From Frateuria_A yonginensis (lineage in GTDB: Bacteria > Pseudomonadota > Gammaproteobacteria > Xanthomonadales > Rhodanobacteraceae), in the NCBI RefSeq assembly GCF_037137055.1, contig NZ_JBBBNY010000011.1:46512-110511 (forward strand): a stretch of 64,000 nucleotides of DNA. The letters run 5' to 3'. Below are positions 10,439 through 18,275 of the stretch, in pieces. Numbering within the stretch: the first letter of the stretch is position 1; each line of letters opens with the position of its first letter. A program made the position numbers and the translations under genes. The notes beneath the pieces were generated by a model. That model made no database searches. It saw only the letters and a list, made by a program, of their open reading frames with translations, and was not told the origin of the DNA.

Positions 10439-10834
10439 ATGAGAGAACAGTTGCCCGCCCTGGTCACCCTGCTCGCCGTCCTGCTGATGTTCGGCACCGC
10501 CTTCGCGGTGGGCCGCGCGCGCGGACGCTACGGCATCGCTGCCCCGGCGACCGCCGGCCACCCGGCCTTCGAACGCGCCTTCCGTGTGCAGATGAACACG
10601 CTGGAGTCGGTAGCGCTGTTCCTGCCCACGTTGTGGCTGGCCGCCCATTACGGCTTCGGCTACTGGGCCGGCATCGCCGGACTGGTCTGGCTGGCCGGCC
10701 GCAGCTGGTACGCGCTGGCCTACCTCAGGGAGGCGGCCCGCCGCGGGGGTGGTTTCGCGCTGGGCATGCTGGGTTGGGCGGCGACCCTGGTGATGGCGGC
10801 GACGGGCGTCATCCGCGCGTTGCTGGCCGGCTGA
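10439..10834 (+). CDS. MAPEG family membrane protein
   Basis: 131 aa with four hydrophobic segments. The MAPEG signature is visible as ERAFRVQMNTLESVALFLPT (about residues 42-61): ERxxxxQxNxxE followed by a hydrophobic helix. Eukaryotic members are glutathione transferases/peroxidases; bacterial roles are mostly unassigned. The start was chosen at MREQLPALVTLL, directly before the first helix. Next gene on the same strand starts 90 bp later and is another membrane protein. Confidence 0.85.
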   Translation: MREQLPALVTLLAVLLMFGTAFAVGRARGRYGIAAPATAGHPAFERAFRVQMNTLESVALFLPTLWLAAHYGFGYWAGIAGLVWLAGRSWYALAYLREAARRGGGFALGMLGWAATLVMAATGVIRALLAG

Positions 10835-10923
10835 ACCGCGGGATTGCGCGCCACCGGCCGCACGGCTAGCGTGTGGCGTCGGGCTGCGCGTCCGCCCCCT
10901 CCACGCAGGCCCGCACCAGCCCC

Positions 10924-11715
10924 ATGTCCCACCGTCCATTGCATCCCTCGTTGCACGACGCGCGCCTGCCGCACCTGGGCAGCGCCATCGGCATGATCGT
11001 GCTGTACTTCGCGCTGCAGTTCCTCGCCAGCGGGCTGGTGGGGCTGGGACTGGGCTTCGCCGTCGGCATGTCCGGCCAGCACGCCGGCCTGCCGGCGCGG
11101 GTCAAGGCGGTGCTGGCGCAGCCGGATACCAACGCACTGATGGTGATCCTGACCCTACTGCTGGCCGCGAGCGTCACCATCGCGCTGGTCCGCCGGCTGT
11201 GGCCGGCGGCGTGGTCGCACGGCGCGCCGCCGGGGCTCGGCCTGACCCGTCCCGGCCATCCGCTGTTCTACCTGGCGGCGGTGCTGGTCGGCCTGATCCT
11301 GCCGGTCGCCGGCGGCTGGCTGACCCAATGGATCGCGAACGGCCACGAGGTCACCCAGGACGTCAAGCAGATCGGCGGCGCCGCCTCGCTCGCGTTGCGC
11401 CTGCCGCTGGTGCTGGTGGTGGTGAGCCTGGGGCCGCTGGTGGAGGAACTGCTGTTCCGCGGCGCCCTGCTGTCGGCACTGCTGCGGCGCGTGGGGACGG
11501 TATGGGCGGTGGCGATCAGCTCGCTGCTGTTCGCCTGCGTCCACCTGCCCGATCTCGGCTTCCTGTGGTACGCGGTGCCCAACCTGGCCTTGCTTGCCGT
11601 GGCGCTGGCCTGGCTGCGGCTGGGCTCGGGCTCGCTGTGGCCGGCCGTGGTGGCCCACGGCGTGAACAACCTGCTGGCGGTGGTGGCCTGGTTCGTCGCG
11701 GTCAAGCCGGGCTGA
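10924..11715 (+). CDS. CPBP family intramembrane glutamic metalloprotease
   Basis: 263-aa polytopic membrane protein of the CAAX protease/bacteriocin-processing (Abi) family. The three family motifs are present in order: EELLFR (EExxxR), FACVH (FxxxH) and HGVNN (HxxxN). About seven or eight hydrophobic helices are visible, beginning with SAIGMIVLYFALQFL. The start was chosen at MSHRPLHPSLH. Its last 14 bases overlap the 3' end of the convergent maf gene. Substrate is unknown; no bacteriocin genes are nearby. Confidence 0.88.
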   Translation: MSHRPLHPSLHDARLPHLGSAIGMIVLYFALQFLASGLVGLGLGFAVGMSGQHAGLPARVKAVLAQPDTNALMVILTLLLAASVTIALVRRLWPAAWSHGAPPGLGLTRPGHPLFYLAAVLVGLILPVAGGWLTQWIANGHEVTQDVKQIGGAASLALRLPLVLVVVSLGPLVEELLFRGALLSALLRRVGTVWAVAISSLLFACVHLPDLGFLWYAVPNLALLAVALAWLRLGSGSLWPAVVAHGVNNLLAVVAWFVAVKPG

Positions 11716-12283
11716 GCGGATCGAGACCGAACTCGCGCAGCAGGCGCGCGGTCTCGAACAGCGGCAAGCCCATCACGCCGGAGTAGCTGCCGTCCAGGTG
11801 TTCCACCCAGGCTGCGCCGCGCCCCTGGATCGCGTAGGCGCCGGCCTTGCCGAACGGCTCGCCGCTGGCGACGTAGCGGGCGATGGCCTCTTCCTCCAGC
11901 CGTGCGAAGCGCACCCGCGACACGCACAGCGCGTGGCGCTCCTGTGTTGCGGATAACGCCCACACGGCCGAGATCACCCGGTGCGTGCGGCCGGAGAGCC
12001 GCCGCAGCATGGCCCCCGCCTGGCCGGCATCGGCGGGCTTGCCGAATACCTCGTCGTCCAGCACCACCTCGGTGTCCGAACCCAGCACCACGGCGCCGTC
12101 CCGCTCCCGCAGGGTCGCCAGGCCGGCGCGCGCCTTGTCGTGCGCCACGCGGCTGACGTAGCGCTCGGGCGACTCGTCGGCCGCGCGCTGCTCGGGCACA
12201 TCCACCTCGAGGACGGCATGGTCGACGCCCAGCTGAAGCAACAGTTCACGGCGACGCGGCGATCGGGAGGCGAGATAGAGCAT
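11702..12283 (-). CDS. maf: Maf family nucleotide pyrophosphatase (YhdE-like)
   Basis: House-cleaning hydrolase of non-canonical or surplus nucleotides, most like the dTTP/UTP pyrophosphatase branch. 193 aa, normal length. Starts MLYLASRSPRRRELL (the ASxSPRRxELL substrate loop), followed by SRVAHDKA, GSDTEVVLD, GKPADAGQAGAMLRRLSGRT and GKAGAYAIQGRGA. Upstream in-frame start at 12316 is less likely because the motif normally lies within the first ten residues. Tail-to-tail overlap of 14 bp with the CPBP gene. Confidence 0.9.
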   Translation of the reverse strand: MLYLASRSPRRRELLLQLGVDHAVLEVDVPEQRAADESPERYVSRVAHDKARAGLATLRERDGAVVLGSDTEVVLDDEVFGKPADAGQAGAMLRRLSGRTHRVISAVWALSATQERHALCVSRVRFARLEEEAIARYVASGEPFGKAGAYAIQGRGAAWVEHLDGSYSGVMGLPLFETARLLREFGLDPLSPA

Positions 12284-12430
12284 GGTGGAGGCATGGCGTG
12301 GCAAGGGCGACCCCATTGTCGCGGCCGTGACGCCCTAGGCAAACCATCCGTCGAAGCGTTGTACGGGTGCGGCAGGCTCCGCACAATCGGTGGCCAGGCG
12401 CCAACGCCGGCCCCGCCACCGGACCTTCGC

Positions 12431-13930
12431 GTGAGAGTTCAGAACTGGACCCCCAGGATCTATCCGCCCCTGCTCCTCGGCCATCTGGGGGTGCTGCTGT
12501 GGGTCGGCGAGCGCCGCATCCTCGCCTGCAGCTACGCCTTCGTGCTGGCCATACTGGGATTCACCGTGCTGCTCTGCTGGCGCCGGCTGCGCCTGAGCGT
12601 GCGCCACAACCGTCCCTTGTGGGGCCTGCTGCTGCTCTCGCTGGCCGCGCAGTGTGCGGCCTTCGGCCTGCTGCTCGACGACGCGCTGCGCCACCCGCAG
12701 GGCACGCTGGTGGCCTTCGACACGACCTTCTACTTCTGTCTGAGCGAGTTGGCTCTCCTCATCGCGGCTGCCTACAGTCCGCTCACGCGGGTGCGCCGCT
12801 GGACCACGGGTCTGGACAGCGTGCTCGCGTGTGCGATCGTCGCCCTGTTCTACGCCCTGCTGCGCCAATTGCTCGGTGGCGGCGCCACCGAGGCGACCGC
12901 ACGCACCTTGATGTGGATGTTCGACGGCATCGCCCTGTTCGTGGCGCTGTTCGCCACGCTTCGCTTCGTGGCGGTCCAGCGCGCGGACGAGCGGCGCTTC
13001 TACTTCGTGCTGATGGCCTACGCCTGGGCCGAAGCGCTGCTGCCGGCGATCCACAACCGCTTCATCCTGTCGAGCGAGTCCTACCTGCCGGAACTGCTGC
13101 TGGGCCTGCCCTTCGTTCTGCTGGGATTGCTGCTCAGCCGTCGCCGCAAGGTCTGGCTGCGCCGTTACCGGCCTGGCCGGCGCACGCGTCGCATCACAGC
13201 CAGCCTGCGACCGCTGGTGCTCAGCCTGGCCTTGTGCCTGCTCAGCTTCGCCGAGCTGGGGCAGGACCGGCCGTTGGCGATCGCCGCGTTGATCCTGGCG
13301 GTGGTCACCTACGGTACGCGCACGACGGTGCTGCTGGCCTACCACCTGGCGGTGGAGGAAGAGCTGCGCAGGCTCCGGCGCGACCTGCACCACCGCAGCA
13401 TCCACGACGAACTGACCGGCCTGCTGAACCGTACCGGCTTCCGCCAGGTGCTCAGGCGCACGGGGCAGGAGGCGGTGCGCACGCGCCGCGGCTTCGGCGT
13501 GGCGGTCGTGGACGTGGACAACTTCAAGGCGTTCAACGACACCTACGGGCACCTCGCCGGCGACGACTGCCTCTCGCTGGTGGCCCATGCCCTGCGTTCG
13601 GAGGCCGCCAGGCGGGCGGGGGTGGTGGCCGCACGCTACGGCGGCGAGGAGTTCGTGCTGCTGATGAGTGGCGCCGCCGCGGATGACGCCGAGGCATGGA
13701 CGCAGCAGTTGCGCGAACACGTGCAGTCGCTGCAGATCCGCCATCTCAACGCACCGCTGGGCGTGGTCACCGTCAGCGCCGGACTCGCGCTGATGCCGGC
13801 CGGCGCCGCGCTGGCGAGCGAAAAGCTGCTGCGCGCGGCGGACGATGCGCTGTACGAAGCCAAGCGTGCCGGCCGCAACCAGGTCCGCGTGGCCGCGGTC
13901 CACGTGCTGCCGGCCAGGCTCACAGCATGA
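12431..13930 (+). CDS. Membrane diguanylate cyclase (GGDEF)
   Basis: 499 aa with a GTG start (VRVQNWTPRIYPPLL); the open frame extends upstream but is antisense to maf there. The N-terminal 310 residues contain about eight hydrophobic helices (e.g. LLLLSLAAQCAAFGLLL, LLLGLPFVLLGLLLS), a 7TM-type sensor. The C-terminus is a GGDEF domain: HDELTGLLNRTGF, VVDVDNFKAFNDTYGHLAGD and an active-site GGEEF at about residues 404-408. No RxxD inhibitory site precedes it, suggesting no product inhibition of the usual kind. Synthesises c-di-GMP from GTP. The start codon is the least certain part. Confidence 0.85.
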   Translation: MRVQNWTPRIYPPLLLGHLGVLLWVGERRILACSYAFVLAILGFTVLLCWRRLRLSVRHNRPLWGLLLLSLAAQCAAFGLLLDDALRHPQGTLVAFDTTFYFCLSELALLIAAAYSPLTRVRRWTTGLDSVLACAIVALFYALLRQLLGGGATEATARTLMWMFDGIALFVALFATLRFVAVQRADERRFYFVLMAYAWAEALLPAIHNRFILSSESYLPELLLGLPFVLLGLLLSRRRKVWLRRYRPGRRTRRITASLRPLVLSLALCLLSFAELGQDRPLAIAALILAVVTYGTRTTVLLAYHLAVEEELRRLRRDLHHRSIHDELTGLLNRTGFRQVLRRTGQEAVRTRRGFGVAVVDVDNFKAFNDTYGHLAGDDCLSLVAHALRSEAARRAGVVAARYGGEEFVLLMSGAAADDAEAWTQQLREHVQSLQIRHLNAPLGVVTVSAGLALMPAGAALASEKLLRAADDALYEAKRAGRNQVRVAAVHVLPARLTA

Positions 13931-14369
13931 GGGTGTATTCGCAGAACTCGAGGTCGCGCTGCCAGCCCAGCGATTCGTAGAGCGCCTGCGCGGGCGCGTT
14001 GTCCAGCGCAGTGGAGAGCGAGAGGCTCGCCGCTCCCAATGCCCGTGCTTGCGCCGCCGCCTCGTGCAGCAGCGCCGCGGCGACCCCCTGGCGGCGCGCC
14101 GCCGCGGCCACGAACAGGTCGTTCAGCAGATAGGTACGCACCATCCGCACCGAGGAGAACAACGGGTAGAGCTGGGTGAAACCCAGCCCCGCGCCCTGCC
14201 CGTCGTGCGCCAGCAGGATCAGCGATTCGTGGTGGGCGAAGCGCGCCCTAAGGAAGTTCCGCGCCCCGTCCGGATCGGAGGGCTTGCCGTAGAACTGCCG
14301 GTACCCGTCGAACAGCGGCACCAGCGCGTCGAGGTCGTGGACCGTGGCCTGGCGGACCTGATGTGACAT
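13920..14369 (-). CDS. GNAT family N-acetyltransferase
   Basis: 149 aa acetyl-CoA-dependent transferase. Visible are the N-terminal VRQATVHDLDALVPLF, the acetyl-CoA loop region DLFVAAAARRQGVAAALL (R/Q-x-x-G-x-A), and the terminal NAPAQALYESLGWQRD typical of GNAT proteins. The start at MSHQVRQATV was chosen; upstream in-frame codons cover the promoter region of the iron operon. Its 3' end overlaps the convergent GGDEF gene by 11 bp. Substrate unknown. Confidence 0.88.
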   Translation of the reverse strand: MSHQVRQATVHDLDALVPLFDGYRQFYGKPSDPDGARNFLRARFAHHESLILLAHDGQGAGLGFTQLYPLFSSVRMVRTYLLNDLFVAAAARRQGVAAALLHEAAAQARALGAASLSLSTALDNAPAQALYESLGWQRDLEFCEYTLML

Positions 14370-14468
14370 ACGGGAGACACCGGCGTCGGGGAGGAGCGCC
14401 CAACGTAACGATCCGCCATGCATCCGCACAAGCGCCTTCTTTCCCGGCATCCGCGCCGCGTTGCTGAT

Positions 14469-14481
14469 GAGAATAATTCTC
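14469..14481. promoter_or_regulatory. Fur box
   Basis: GAGAATAATTCTC is palindromic except for its central base and matches the GAGAATnATTCTC core of gammaproteobacterial Fur sites; it continues to TGATGAGAATAATTCTCGTT. It stands out as AT-rich in a GC-rich context. It lies 51 bp before the ATG at 14532 and between that operon and the divergent GNAT gene, so iron repression of the plus-strand operon is expected. Confidence 0.8.
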
Positions 14482-14531
14482 GTTAAACTCCACGCGGCCT
14501 CGTGCCTGTCCGTCACACACAAGGAATGCCC

Positions 14532-15416
14532 ATGCGTCTGCGCTCGAAGGCGGCGCTCCTCGCGCTCGCCCTGCTCCCCTTCGCTCCCGTCCACGCCGGC
14601 GAATCGCCGTTCGGCTGGATCTATACCGCCGACCTGCACCCGCAGGGCCGCTCGGAATTCGAGCACAAATCATGGCTGCAGCAGAGCCAGTCGCGTGGCG
14701 ATTACAGCTACCTGCAGAACGCGGAGGAGTTCGAGTACGGCGTGACCGACCGCTTCCAGCTTTCCGGCTACTTCAACTGGAGCTACGTGAACGCCTACCG
14801 CAACGGCGTCGACGGCCGCACCGGCGGGCCGGGCGTGGACCTGGGCCCGCAGGCGGACCCGCTGGCGCACTATCGCAGGACGCGCTTCGACGCGGTGTCG
14901 GTGGAGGCGATCTACCAGGTGATGAACCCGCTGGTCGACCCGATCGGCCTGGCGCTCTACGTGGAGCCGGAGTGGGGACCGCACGAGCGCGCGCTGGAGT
15001 GGCGCCTCATCGTGCAGAAGAACCTGCTCGACGACCGCTTCGTGCTGGCCGCCAACCTGATGGGCGAGACCGAACACGAAAAGTACTACGGCGAAGTCGA
15101 ACGCGCTTCCATGCTCGATTTCAGCGCCGGCTTCTCCTGGCGGTTCACCGACAACTGGAGCGTGGGCCTGGAAACCCGCAACCACCAGGAGTTCGAAGGC
15201 TACCGCTACGACTCGCGCGAACATTCGGCCTGGTTCCTCGGCCCCAACCTGCACTATGCCGCGCAGCGCTGGTGGCTCACCGCGGCCTGGCGGCACCAGT
15301 TGCCGATGGTGAAGGCGTTCAACGAGGAGCAGCGCGAAGTGGTGATCGGCGACCGCATCTACGGCGACGAGCACGCGCGCAACGAGTTCATGGTCAAGCT
15401 CGGTGTCCCGTTCTGA
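14532..15416 (+). CDS. DUF6662-like predicted outer-membrane protein, iron-regulated
   Basis: 294 aa with a signal peptide (MRLRSKAALLALALLP...VHAG). The mature part is rich in alternating aromatic/polar strands (FQLSGYFNWSYVNAYRNG, WFLGPNLHYAAQRWWLTAAW) and ends in GVPF, i.e. a terminal Phe as in beta-barrel proteins. RBS AAGGA(A) at 14521 spaces correctly to the ATG at 14532, not to 14526. Family assignment is from memory of similar sequences and is moderate. First gene of a Fur-box operon with an FMN-binding protein, ApbE and a membrane cytochrome-like protein, so it may be the outer-membrane component of an iron-related redox system. Confidence 0.7.
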   Translation: MRLRSKAALLALALLPFAPVHAGESPFGWIYTADLHPQGRSEFEHKSWLQQSQSRGDYSYLQNAEEFEYGVTDRFQLSGYFNWSYVNAYRNGVDGRTGGPGVDLGPQADPLAHYRRTRFDAVSVEAIYQVMNPLVDPIGLALYVEPEWGPHERALEWRLIVQKNLLDDRFVLAANLMGETEHEKYYGEVERASMLDFSAGFSWRFTDNWSVGLETRNHQEFEGYRYDSREHSAWFLGPNLHYAAQRWWLTAAWRHQLPMVKAFNEEQREVVIGDRIYGDEHARNEFMVKLGVPF

Positions 15417-15429
15417 GGAAGAAGCACGC

Positions 15430-15951
15430 ATGAAGTGGAGCGCACTCGTCCCGCCGCTGGCCGCGCTGGTCGCCGCCCCCGCCTACGCCGCCGACTACCT
15501 GACGGTCGCGCAGGTGCAGCAGGAGTTCTTCCCCGGCCAGGCGCTGGCCAAGGTGCCGCTGACGGTGGATGACGCACTGGCCGATGCCCTGCTCGACCGT
15601 TCCGGCGTGCACGAGCGGTTCGATCCCGGCCAGGTCTGGCGCGCCCCGCAGGGCGGCTTCCTGGTGGTCGACCACGTGGTGGGCAAGCACGAGACGATCG
15701 GCTTCGCGGTGGCGCTGGACGCCGGGGGCAAGGTCAAGGGCGTGGAGATCCTCAGCTACCACGAGACCTACGGCTACGAAGTGCGGGATGCGAGCTGGCG
15801 GCGGCAGTTCGTGGGCAAGACCGCGCACGATCCGGTCAAGCTCGGCGCCGACATCCGCAACATCAGCGGTGCCACGCTCTCGTGCAAGCACGTCACCCAG
15901 GGCGTCAGACGCGTGCTGGCCCTGTACGACCTGGTGCTGGCCAAGCTGTGA
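15430..15951 (+). CDS. Secreted FMN-binding domain protein (flavinylation target)
   Basis: 173 aa; signal peptide to about AAPAYA, then one FMN-bind domain as in NqrC/RnfG. The flavinylation motif DIRNISGAT spans residues 141-149, and Thr149 is the expected site of phosphoester-linked FMN. The region VVDHVVGKHETIGFAVALD is the typical preceding strand. RBS GAGGAAGAAG lies directly upstream. The next gene is ApbE, the transferase that attaches FMN to such threonines, overlapping by 4 bp. Probable periplasmic one- or two-electron carrier. Confidence 0.88.
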   Translation: MKWSALVPPLAALVAAPAYAADYLTVAQVQQEFFPGQALAKVPLTVDDALADALLDRSGVHERFDPGQVWRAPQGGFLVVDHVVGKHETIGFAVALDAGGKVKGVEILSYHETYGYEVRDASWRRQFVGKTAHDPVKLGADIRNISGATLSCKHVTQGVRRVLALYDLVLAKL

Positions 15952-16697
15952 TCCGTCGCGCGCGCCCGTTGCTCGGCACGTTCGTGGAGATCCGGGCGCG
16001 CGCGGACCAGGCGGTGCTGACGCACGCCTTCGAGGCCGTGGCACAGGCGCACGCATTGATGAGCTATCAGGACACGGCGAGCGAACTGTCGCGGCTGAAC
16101 TCGGAGGCCTGGCGGCGCCCCGTGCCGGTGCATCCCTGGACCTGGCGCGTGCTGGCCGCCGCGCGCTGGCTGCACGTGCACAGCGCGGGGGCCTTCGATT
16201 GCACCGTGCCCGATGGGCCCGATGCAGGCATGGACGCGGTGGAACTGCTGCCAGGACGCACGGTGCGCTTCCGCCGCCGTGTGCGCCTGGACCTCAGCGG
16301 CATCGCCAAGGGCTTCGCCGTCGACCGCGCTATCGACCGGTTGCGCCGCGCCGGCAGCCAGGGCCTGGTCAACGCCGGCGGCGACCTGCGCGTGTTCGGT
16401 CCCTCCGCGGAGCCCATCCTCGTGCGTGACCCGGACCAGCCACAGCGCCTGCGTCCGCTCGGCACCCTGGCGGACGGCGCGCTCGCGACCAGCGCGCCCT
16501 ACTTCAGCGAACAGGACGGCCGCTGGGCGGTGCGCGATCCGCGCGACGGCGGCAGCCCGAGCCGCTACCGCAGCGTCAGCGTGCTCGCGCCGACCTGCCT
16601 GCGCGCCGACGCCCTGACCAAGGTGGTCTGGGTGCGTGGTGCGGAAGCGGCCGGCCCCCTGCTGGCGCGCCTGCGCGCCGAGGCGATCGTGCTGTGA
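15948..16697 (+). CDS. apbE: ApbE family FAD:protein FMN transferase
   Basis: Transfers FMN from FAD to a Thr of periplasmic flavoproteins. 249 aa, shorter than the usual 300-350. Conserved motifs: RRARPLLGTFVEIR at the start, GAFDCTVP, LDLSGIAKGFAVDRA (the AKGxAVD motif), NAGGDLRVFG, and ALATSAPYFS. The GTG start at 15948 overlaps the FMN-binding gene's stop (GTGA). No signal peptide is evident, so either it is exported with a partner, or translation starts elsewhere, or it acts before export. Acts with the gene upstream. Confidence 0.88.
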   Translation: MIRRARPLLGTFVEIRARADQAVLTHAFEAVAQAHALMSYQDTASELSRLNSEAWRRPVPVHPWTWRVLAAARWLHVHSAGAFDCTVPDGPDAGMDAVELLPGRTVRFRRRVRLDLSGIAKGFAVDRAIDRLRRAGSQGLVNAGGDLRVFGPSAEPILVRDPDQPQRLRPLGTLADGALATSAPYFSEQDGRWAVRDPRDGGSPSRYRSVSVLAPTCLRADALTKVVWVRGAEAAGPLLARLRAEAIVL

Positions 16698-17170
16698 GAG
16701 CCCATCATCCGCGCCCTTCCCATGCCGGCTCGGGGATCCGCCTGCACCCGGTGCATTACCGGCTGTTGCTCGCCGTACTGCTGCTGGTGGGGCTCACCGG
16801 CATCGTCTGGGGCATCCTCTGGGACGTGCTGGAGCGCGAGCCGGACGAGCTGCTGCACTGGCTGACCCGGCTGCACGGCGCGGGCGCCTTCCTCGCCCTG
16901 CTGGGGCTGGGATCGCTGCTGGCGCAGCACGTGCGCTTCGGCTGGAACGCGCGCCGCAACCGCATCAGCGGCACCGTACTGGGCGCCTTCGCGGCCGCGA
17001 TCGTACTGACCGGCTACGCGCTCTATTACGCCGGCGAGGACCTGCGCGCGTGGTCGGTGTGGATCCACCTGGTACTGGGCACGCTGGCCTTCATCGCATT
17101 GCCGCTGCACATCCGGCTGGGGCGGCGCACGCGGCAACGCCGTGGCGTACCGCGGCATCCACAGGCCTAG
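16694..17170 (+). CDS. Four-helix membrane protein, putative di-haem b-type cytochrome
   Basis: 158 aa with hydrophobic helices at about 22-43, 57-80, 92-112 and 120-140. Helices 2 and 4 each carry two histidines near their ends (H61/H79 and H125/H139), an arrangement that would allow bis-His ligation of two haems as in cytochrome b561 or PepSY/DUF4405-like reductases. The GTG start overlaps the apbE stop by 4 bp (GTGA). Probably passes electrons from the quinone pool to the flavinylated periplasmic protein; this is inference from context and His placement. Confidence 0.7.
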   Translation: MRAHHPRPSHAGSGIRLHPVHYRLLLAVLLLVGLTGIVWGILWDVLEREPDELLHWLTRLHGAGAFLALLGLGSLLAQHVRFGWNARRNRISGTVLGAFAAAIVLTGYALYYAGEDLRAWSVWIHLVLGTLAFIALPLHIRLGRRTRQRRGVPRHPQA

Positions 17171-17210
17171 GATTTTTCCTTTCGGACCCGCCTGTCGGCC
17201 GTTGCGGGCT

Positions 17211-17247
17211 TGGCTCCCTTTCGCTCGGGGAGAGGGTTGGATGAAGG
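17211..17247. repeat. Second intergenic repeat family (CCCTCTCC/GGAGAGGG type)
   Basis: GGCTCCCTTTCGCTCGGGGA followed by GAGGGTTGGATGAAGG. A similar block, GGCCCTCTCCTTGCGGAAAG followed by GGATTGGAGTGAGGG, is at 60624-60662, and the hairpin at 37212-37240 has the same CCCTCTCCCC/AGAGGG core. Diverged copies of one dispersed intergenic element. Confidence 0.5.
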
Positions 17248-17425
17248 ATGGCGCTCCCGGGGCCCTTGTTCCTTTCGCTCCGCTCGGGGTGGCTCGTGGG
17301 GCGTGTCGCTCTAGTGCGGCCTTGCCGCGACCGGGCTCGCCTGAGCGCGCAAATGCCACGCAAGAACGACGCGCCCCGCAAGCAGGCCTCCAGCGAAGCA
17401 CAAAGAAGCGAGCACAAAGAAAAGA

Positions 17426-17450
17426 GCATCCCGAGCAAGCCCGCTGCTAC
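17426..17450. repeat. Single decayed REP element
   Basis: GCATCCCGAGCAAGCCCGCT followed by GCTAC matches the inverted form of the REP family with two or three mismatches. No partner element is visible nearby. Confidence 0.6.
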
Positions 17451-17636
17451 CAGGCGCGGCGGCGAGAGGGGCCGGGCGAGCCCGGCCGTCCAACCGCCTC
17501 AACGGTGCGAGCACCCGCCACTCACCCAACGCCCGTCCCGGCGGGACGAGGGAGTCAGGATCGCGTAGAGGTGCCCCGTCGCCAATAAATACCTGAAGGA
17601 AAGCGCACCGCCACGCGTGACAGACAAGGCACGCCT

Positions 17637-17665
17637 AAAAAAACCGCCGGACCGGGCCGGCGGTT
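17637..17665 (-). terminator. Intrinsic terminator of ppiB
   Basis: Read on the minus strand: AACCGCCGG, a 6-base loop, CCGGCGGTT, then a run of seven Ts (the A-run at 17637-17643). Perfect 9-bp stem starting about 25 bp after the ppiB stop. Confidence 0.9.
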
Positions 17666-17690
17666 CGATCGAAGCCTCCCGTCACGACGC

Positions 17691-18200
17691 TCAACCGCGC
17701 GCGTCGAGCGCCTTGTTCCACTCCTTCACGCGCTCGGCCTGGGCCGCCAGCAGCGCGTCGACGTCGCCTTCCAGCGTGATCTTCTCGATGGTGTCGCCCT
17801 GGCGCACCGCGTTGACCACCTTCTGGTCGTCGCCGCTGACCACCTCGCCGAACACGCTGTGCTTGCCGTCCAGCCACGGCGTCGGGCCGTGGGTGATGAA
17901 GAACTGGCTGCCGTTGGTACGCGGACCGGCGTTGGCCATCGACAGCACGCCCGGCTTGTCGTGGCGCAGCGAGGGGTGGAACTCGTCCTCGAACTTGTAG
18001 CCCGGGCCGCCGGTGCCGGTACCCAGCGGGCAGCCGCCCTGGATCATGAAGTCGTTGATCACGCGGTGGAACGACAGCCCGTCGTAGTAGCCGCGGCGTG
18101 CCAGGTTGACGAAGCTGGCCACGGTCACCGGCGCCTTGTCCTCGTGCAAGCGCAGGTGGATCGGGCCGCGGTTGGTTTCGATGGTGGCCTGGATGGTCAT
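17691..18200 (-). CDS. ppiB: Cyclophilin-type peptidyl-prolyl isomerase, cytoplasmic
   Basis: 169 aa, no signal peptide, PpiB-like. Cyclophilin core: LARRGYYDGLSFHRVINDFMI (catalytic Arg in FHRV), GGPGYKFEDEF, LSMANAGPRTNGSQFFI and WLDGKHSVFGEV. The C-terminal tail (DALLAAQAERVKEWNKALDA) is typical of the xanthomonad form. The start at MTIQATIETNRGPIHL was chosen; upstream GGATCTCCCAT on the plus strand gives GGAGATC... as weak RBS. Ends at a strong terminator, so it is transcribed separately from or downstream of the trehalase operon. Confidence 0.92.
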   Translation of the reverse strand: MTIQATIETNRGPIHLRLHEDKAPVTVASFVNLARRGYYDGLSFHRVINDFMIQGGCPLGTGTGGPGYKFEDEFHPSLRHDKPGVLSMANAGPRTNGSQFFITHGPTPWLDGKHSVFGEVVSGDDQKVVNAVRQGDTIEKITLEGDVDALLAAQAERVKEWNKALDARG

Positions 18201-18275
18201 GGGAGATCCTTGGGATGACGGGCGGAAGGCCGGCAAGGATAACGCAGCCGGCGGCCCCGCCCGTGAACCGCCGGC

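Larger units (their letters stand above)
17171..17636. other. Gene-free interval with degenerate repeats
   Basis: About 466 bp without a convincing gene; open frames here lack codon bias and homology. It holds a CCCT...GGGGAGAGGGTTGG inverted element (17211-17247), a lone decayed REP copy (17426-17450) and several purine-rich stretches. Nothing resembling an RNA gene was recognised. Confidence 0.6.

Noticed and set aside
17248..17588. Overlapping small frames in the 17.2-17.6 kb gap as genes
   Set aside because: Atypical composition, no RBS, and they run through repeat elements.
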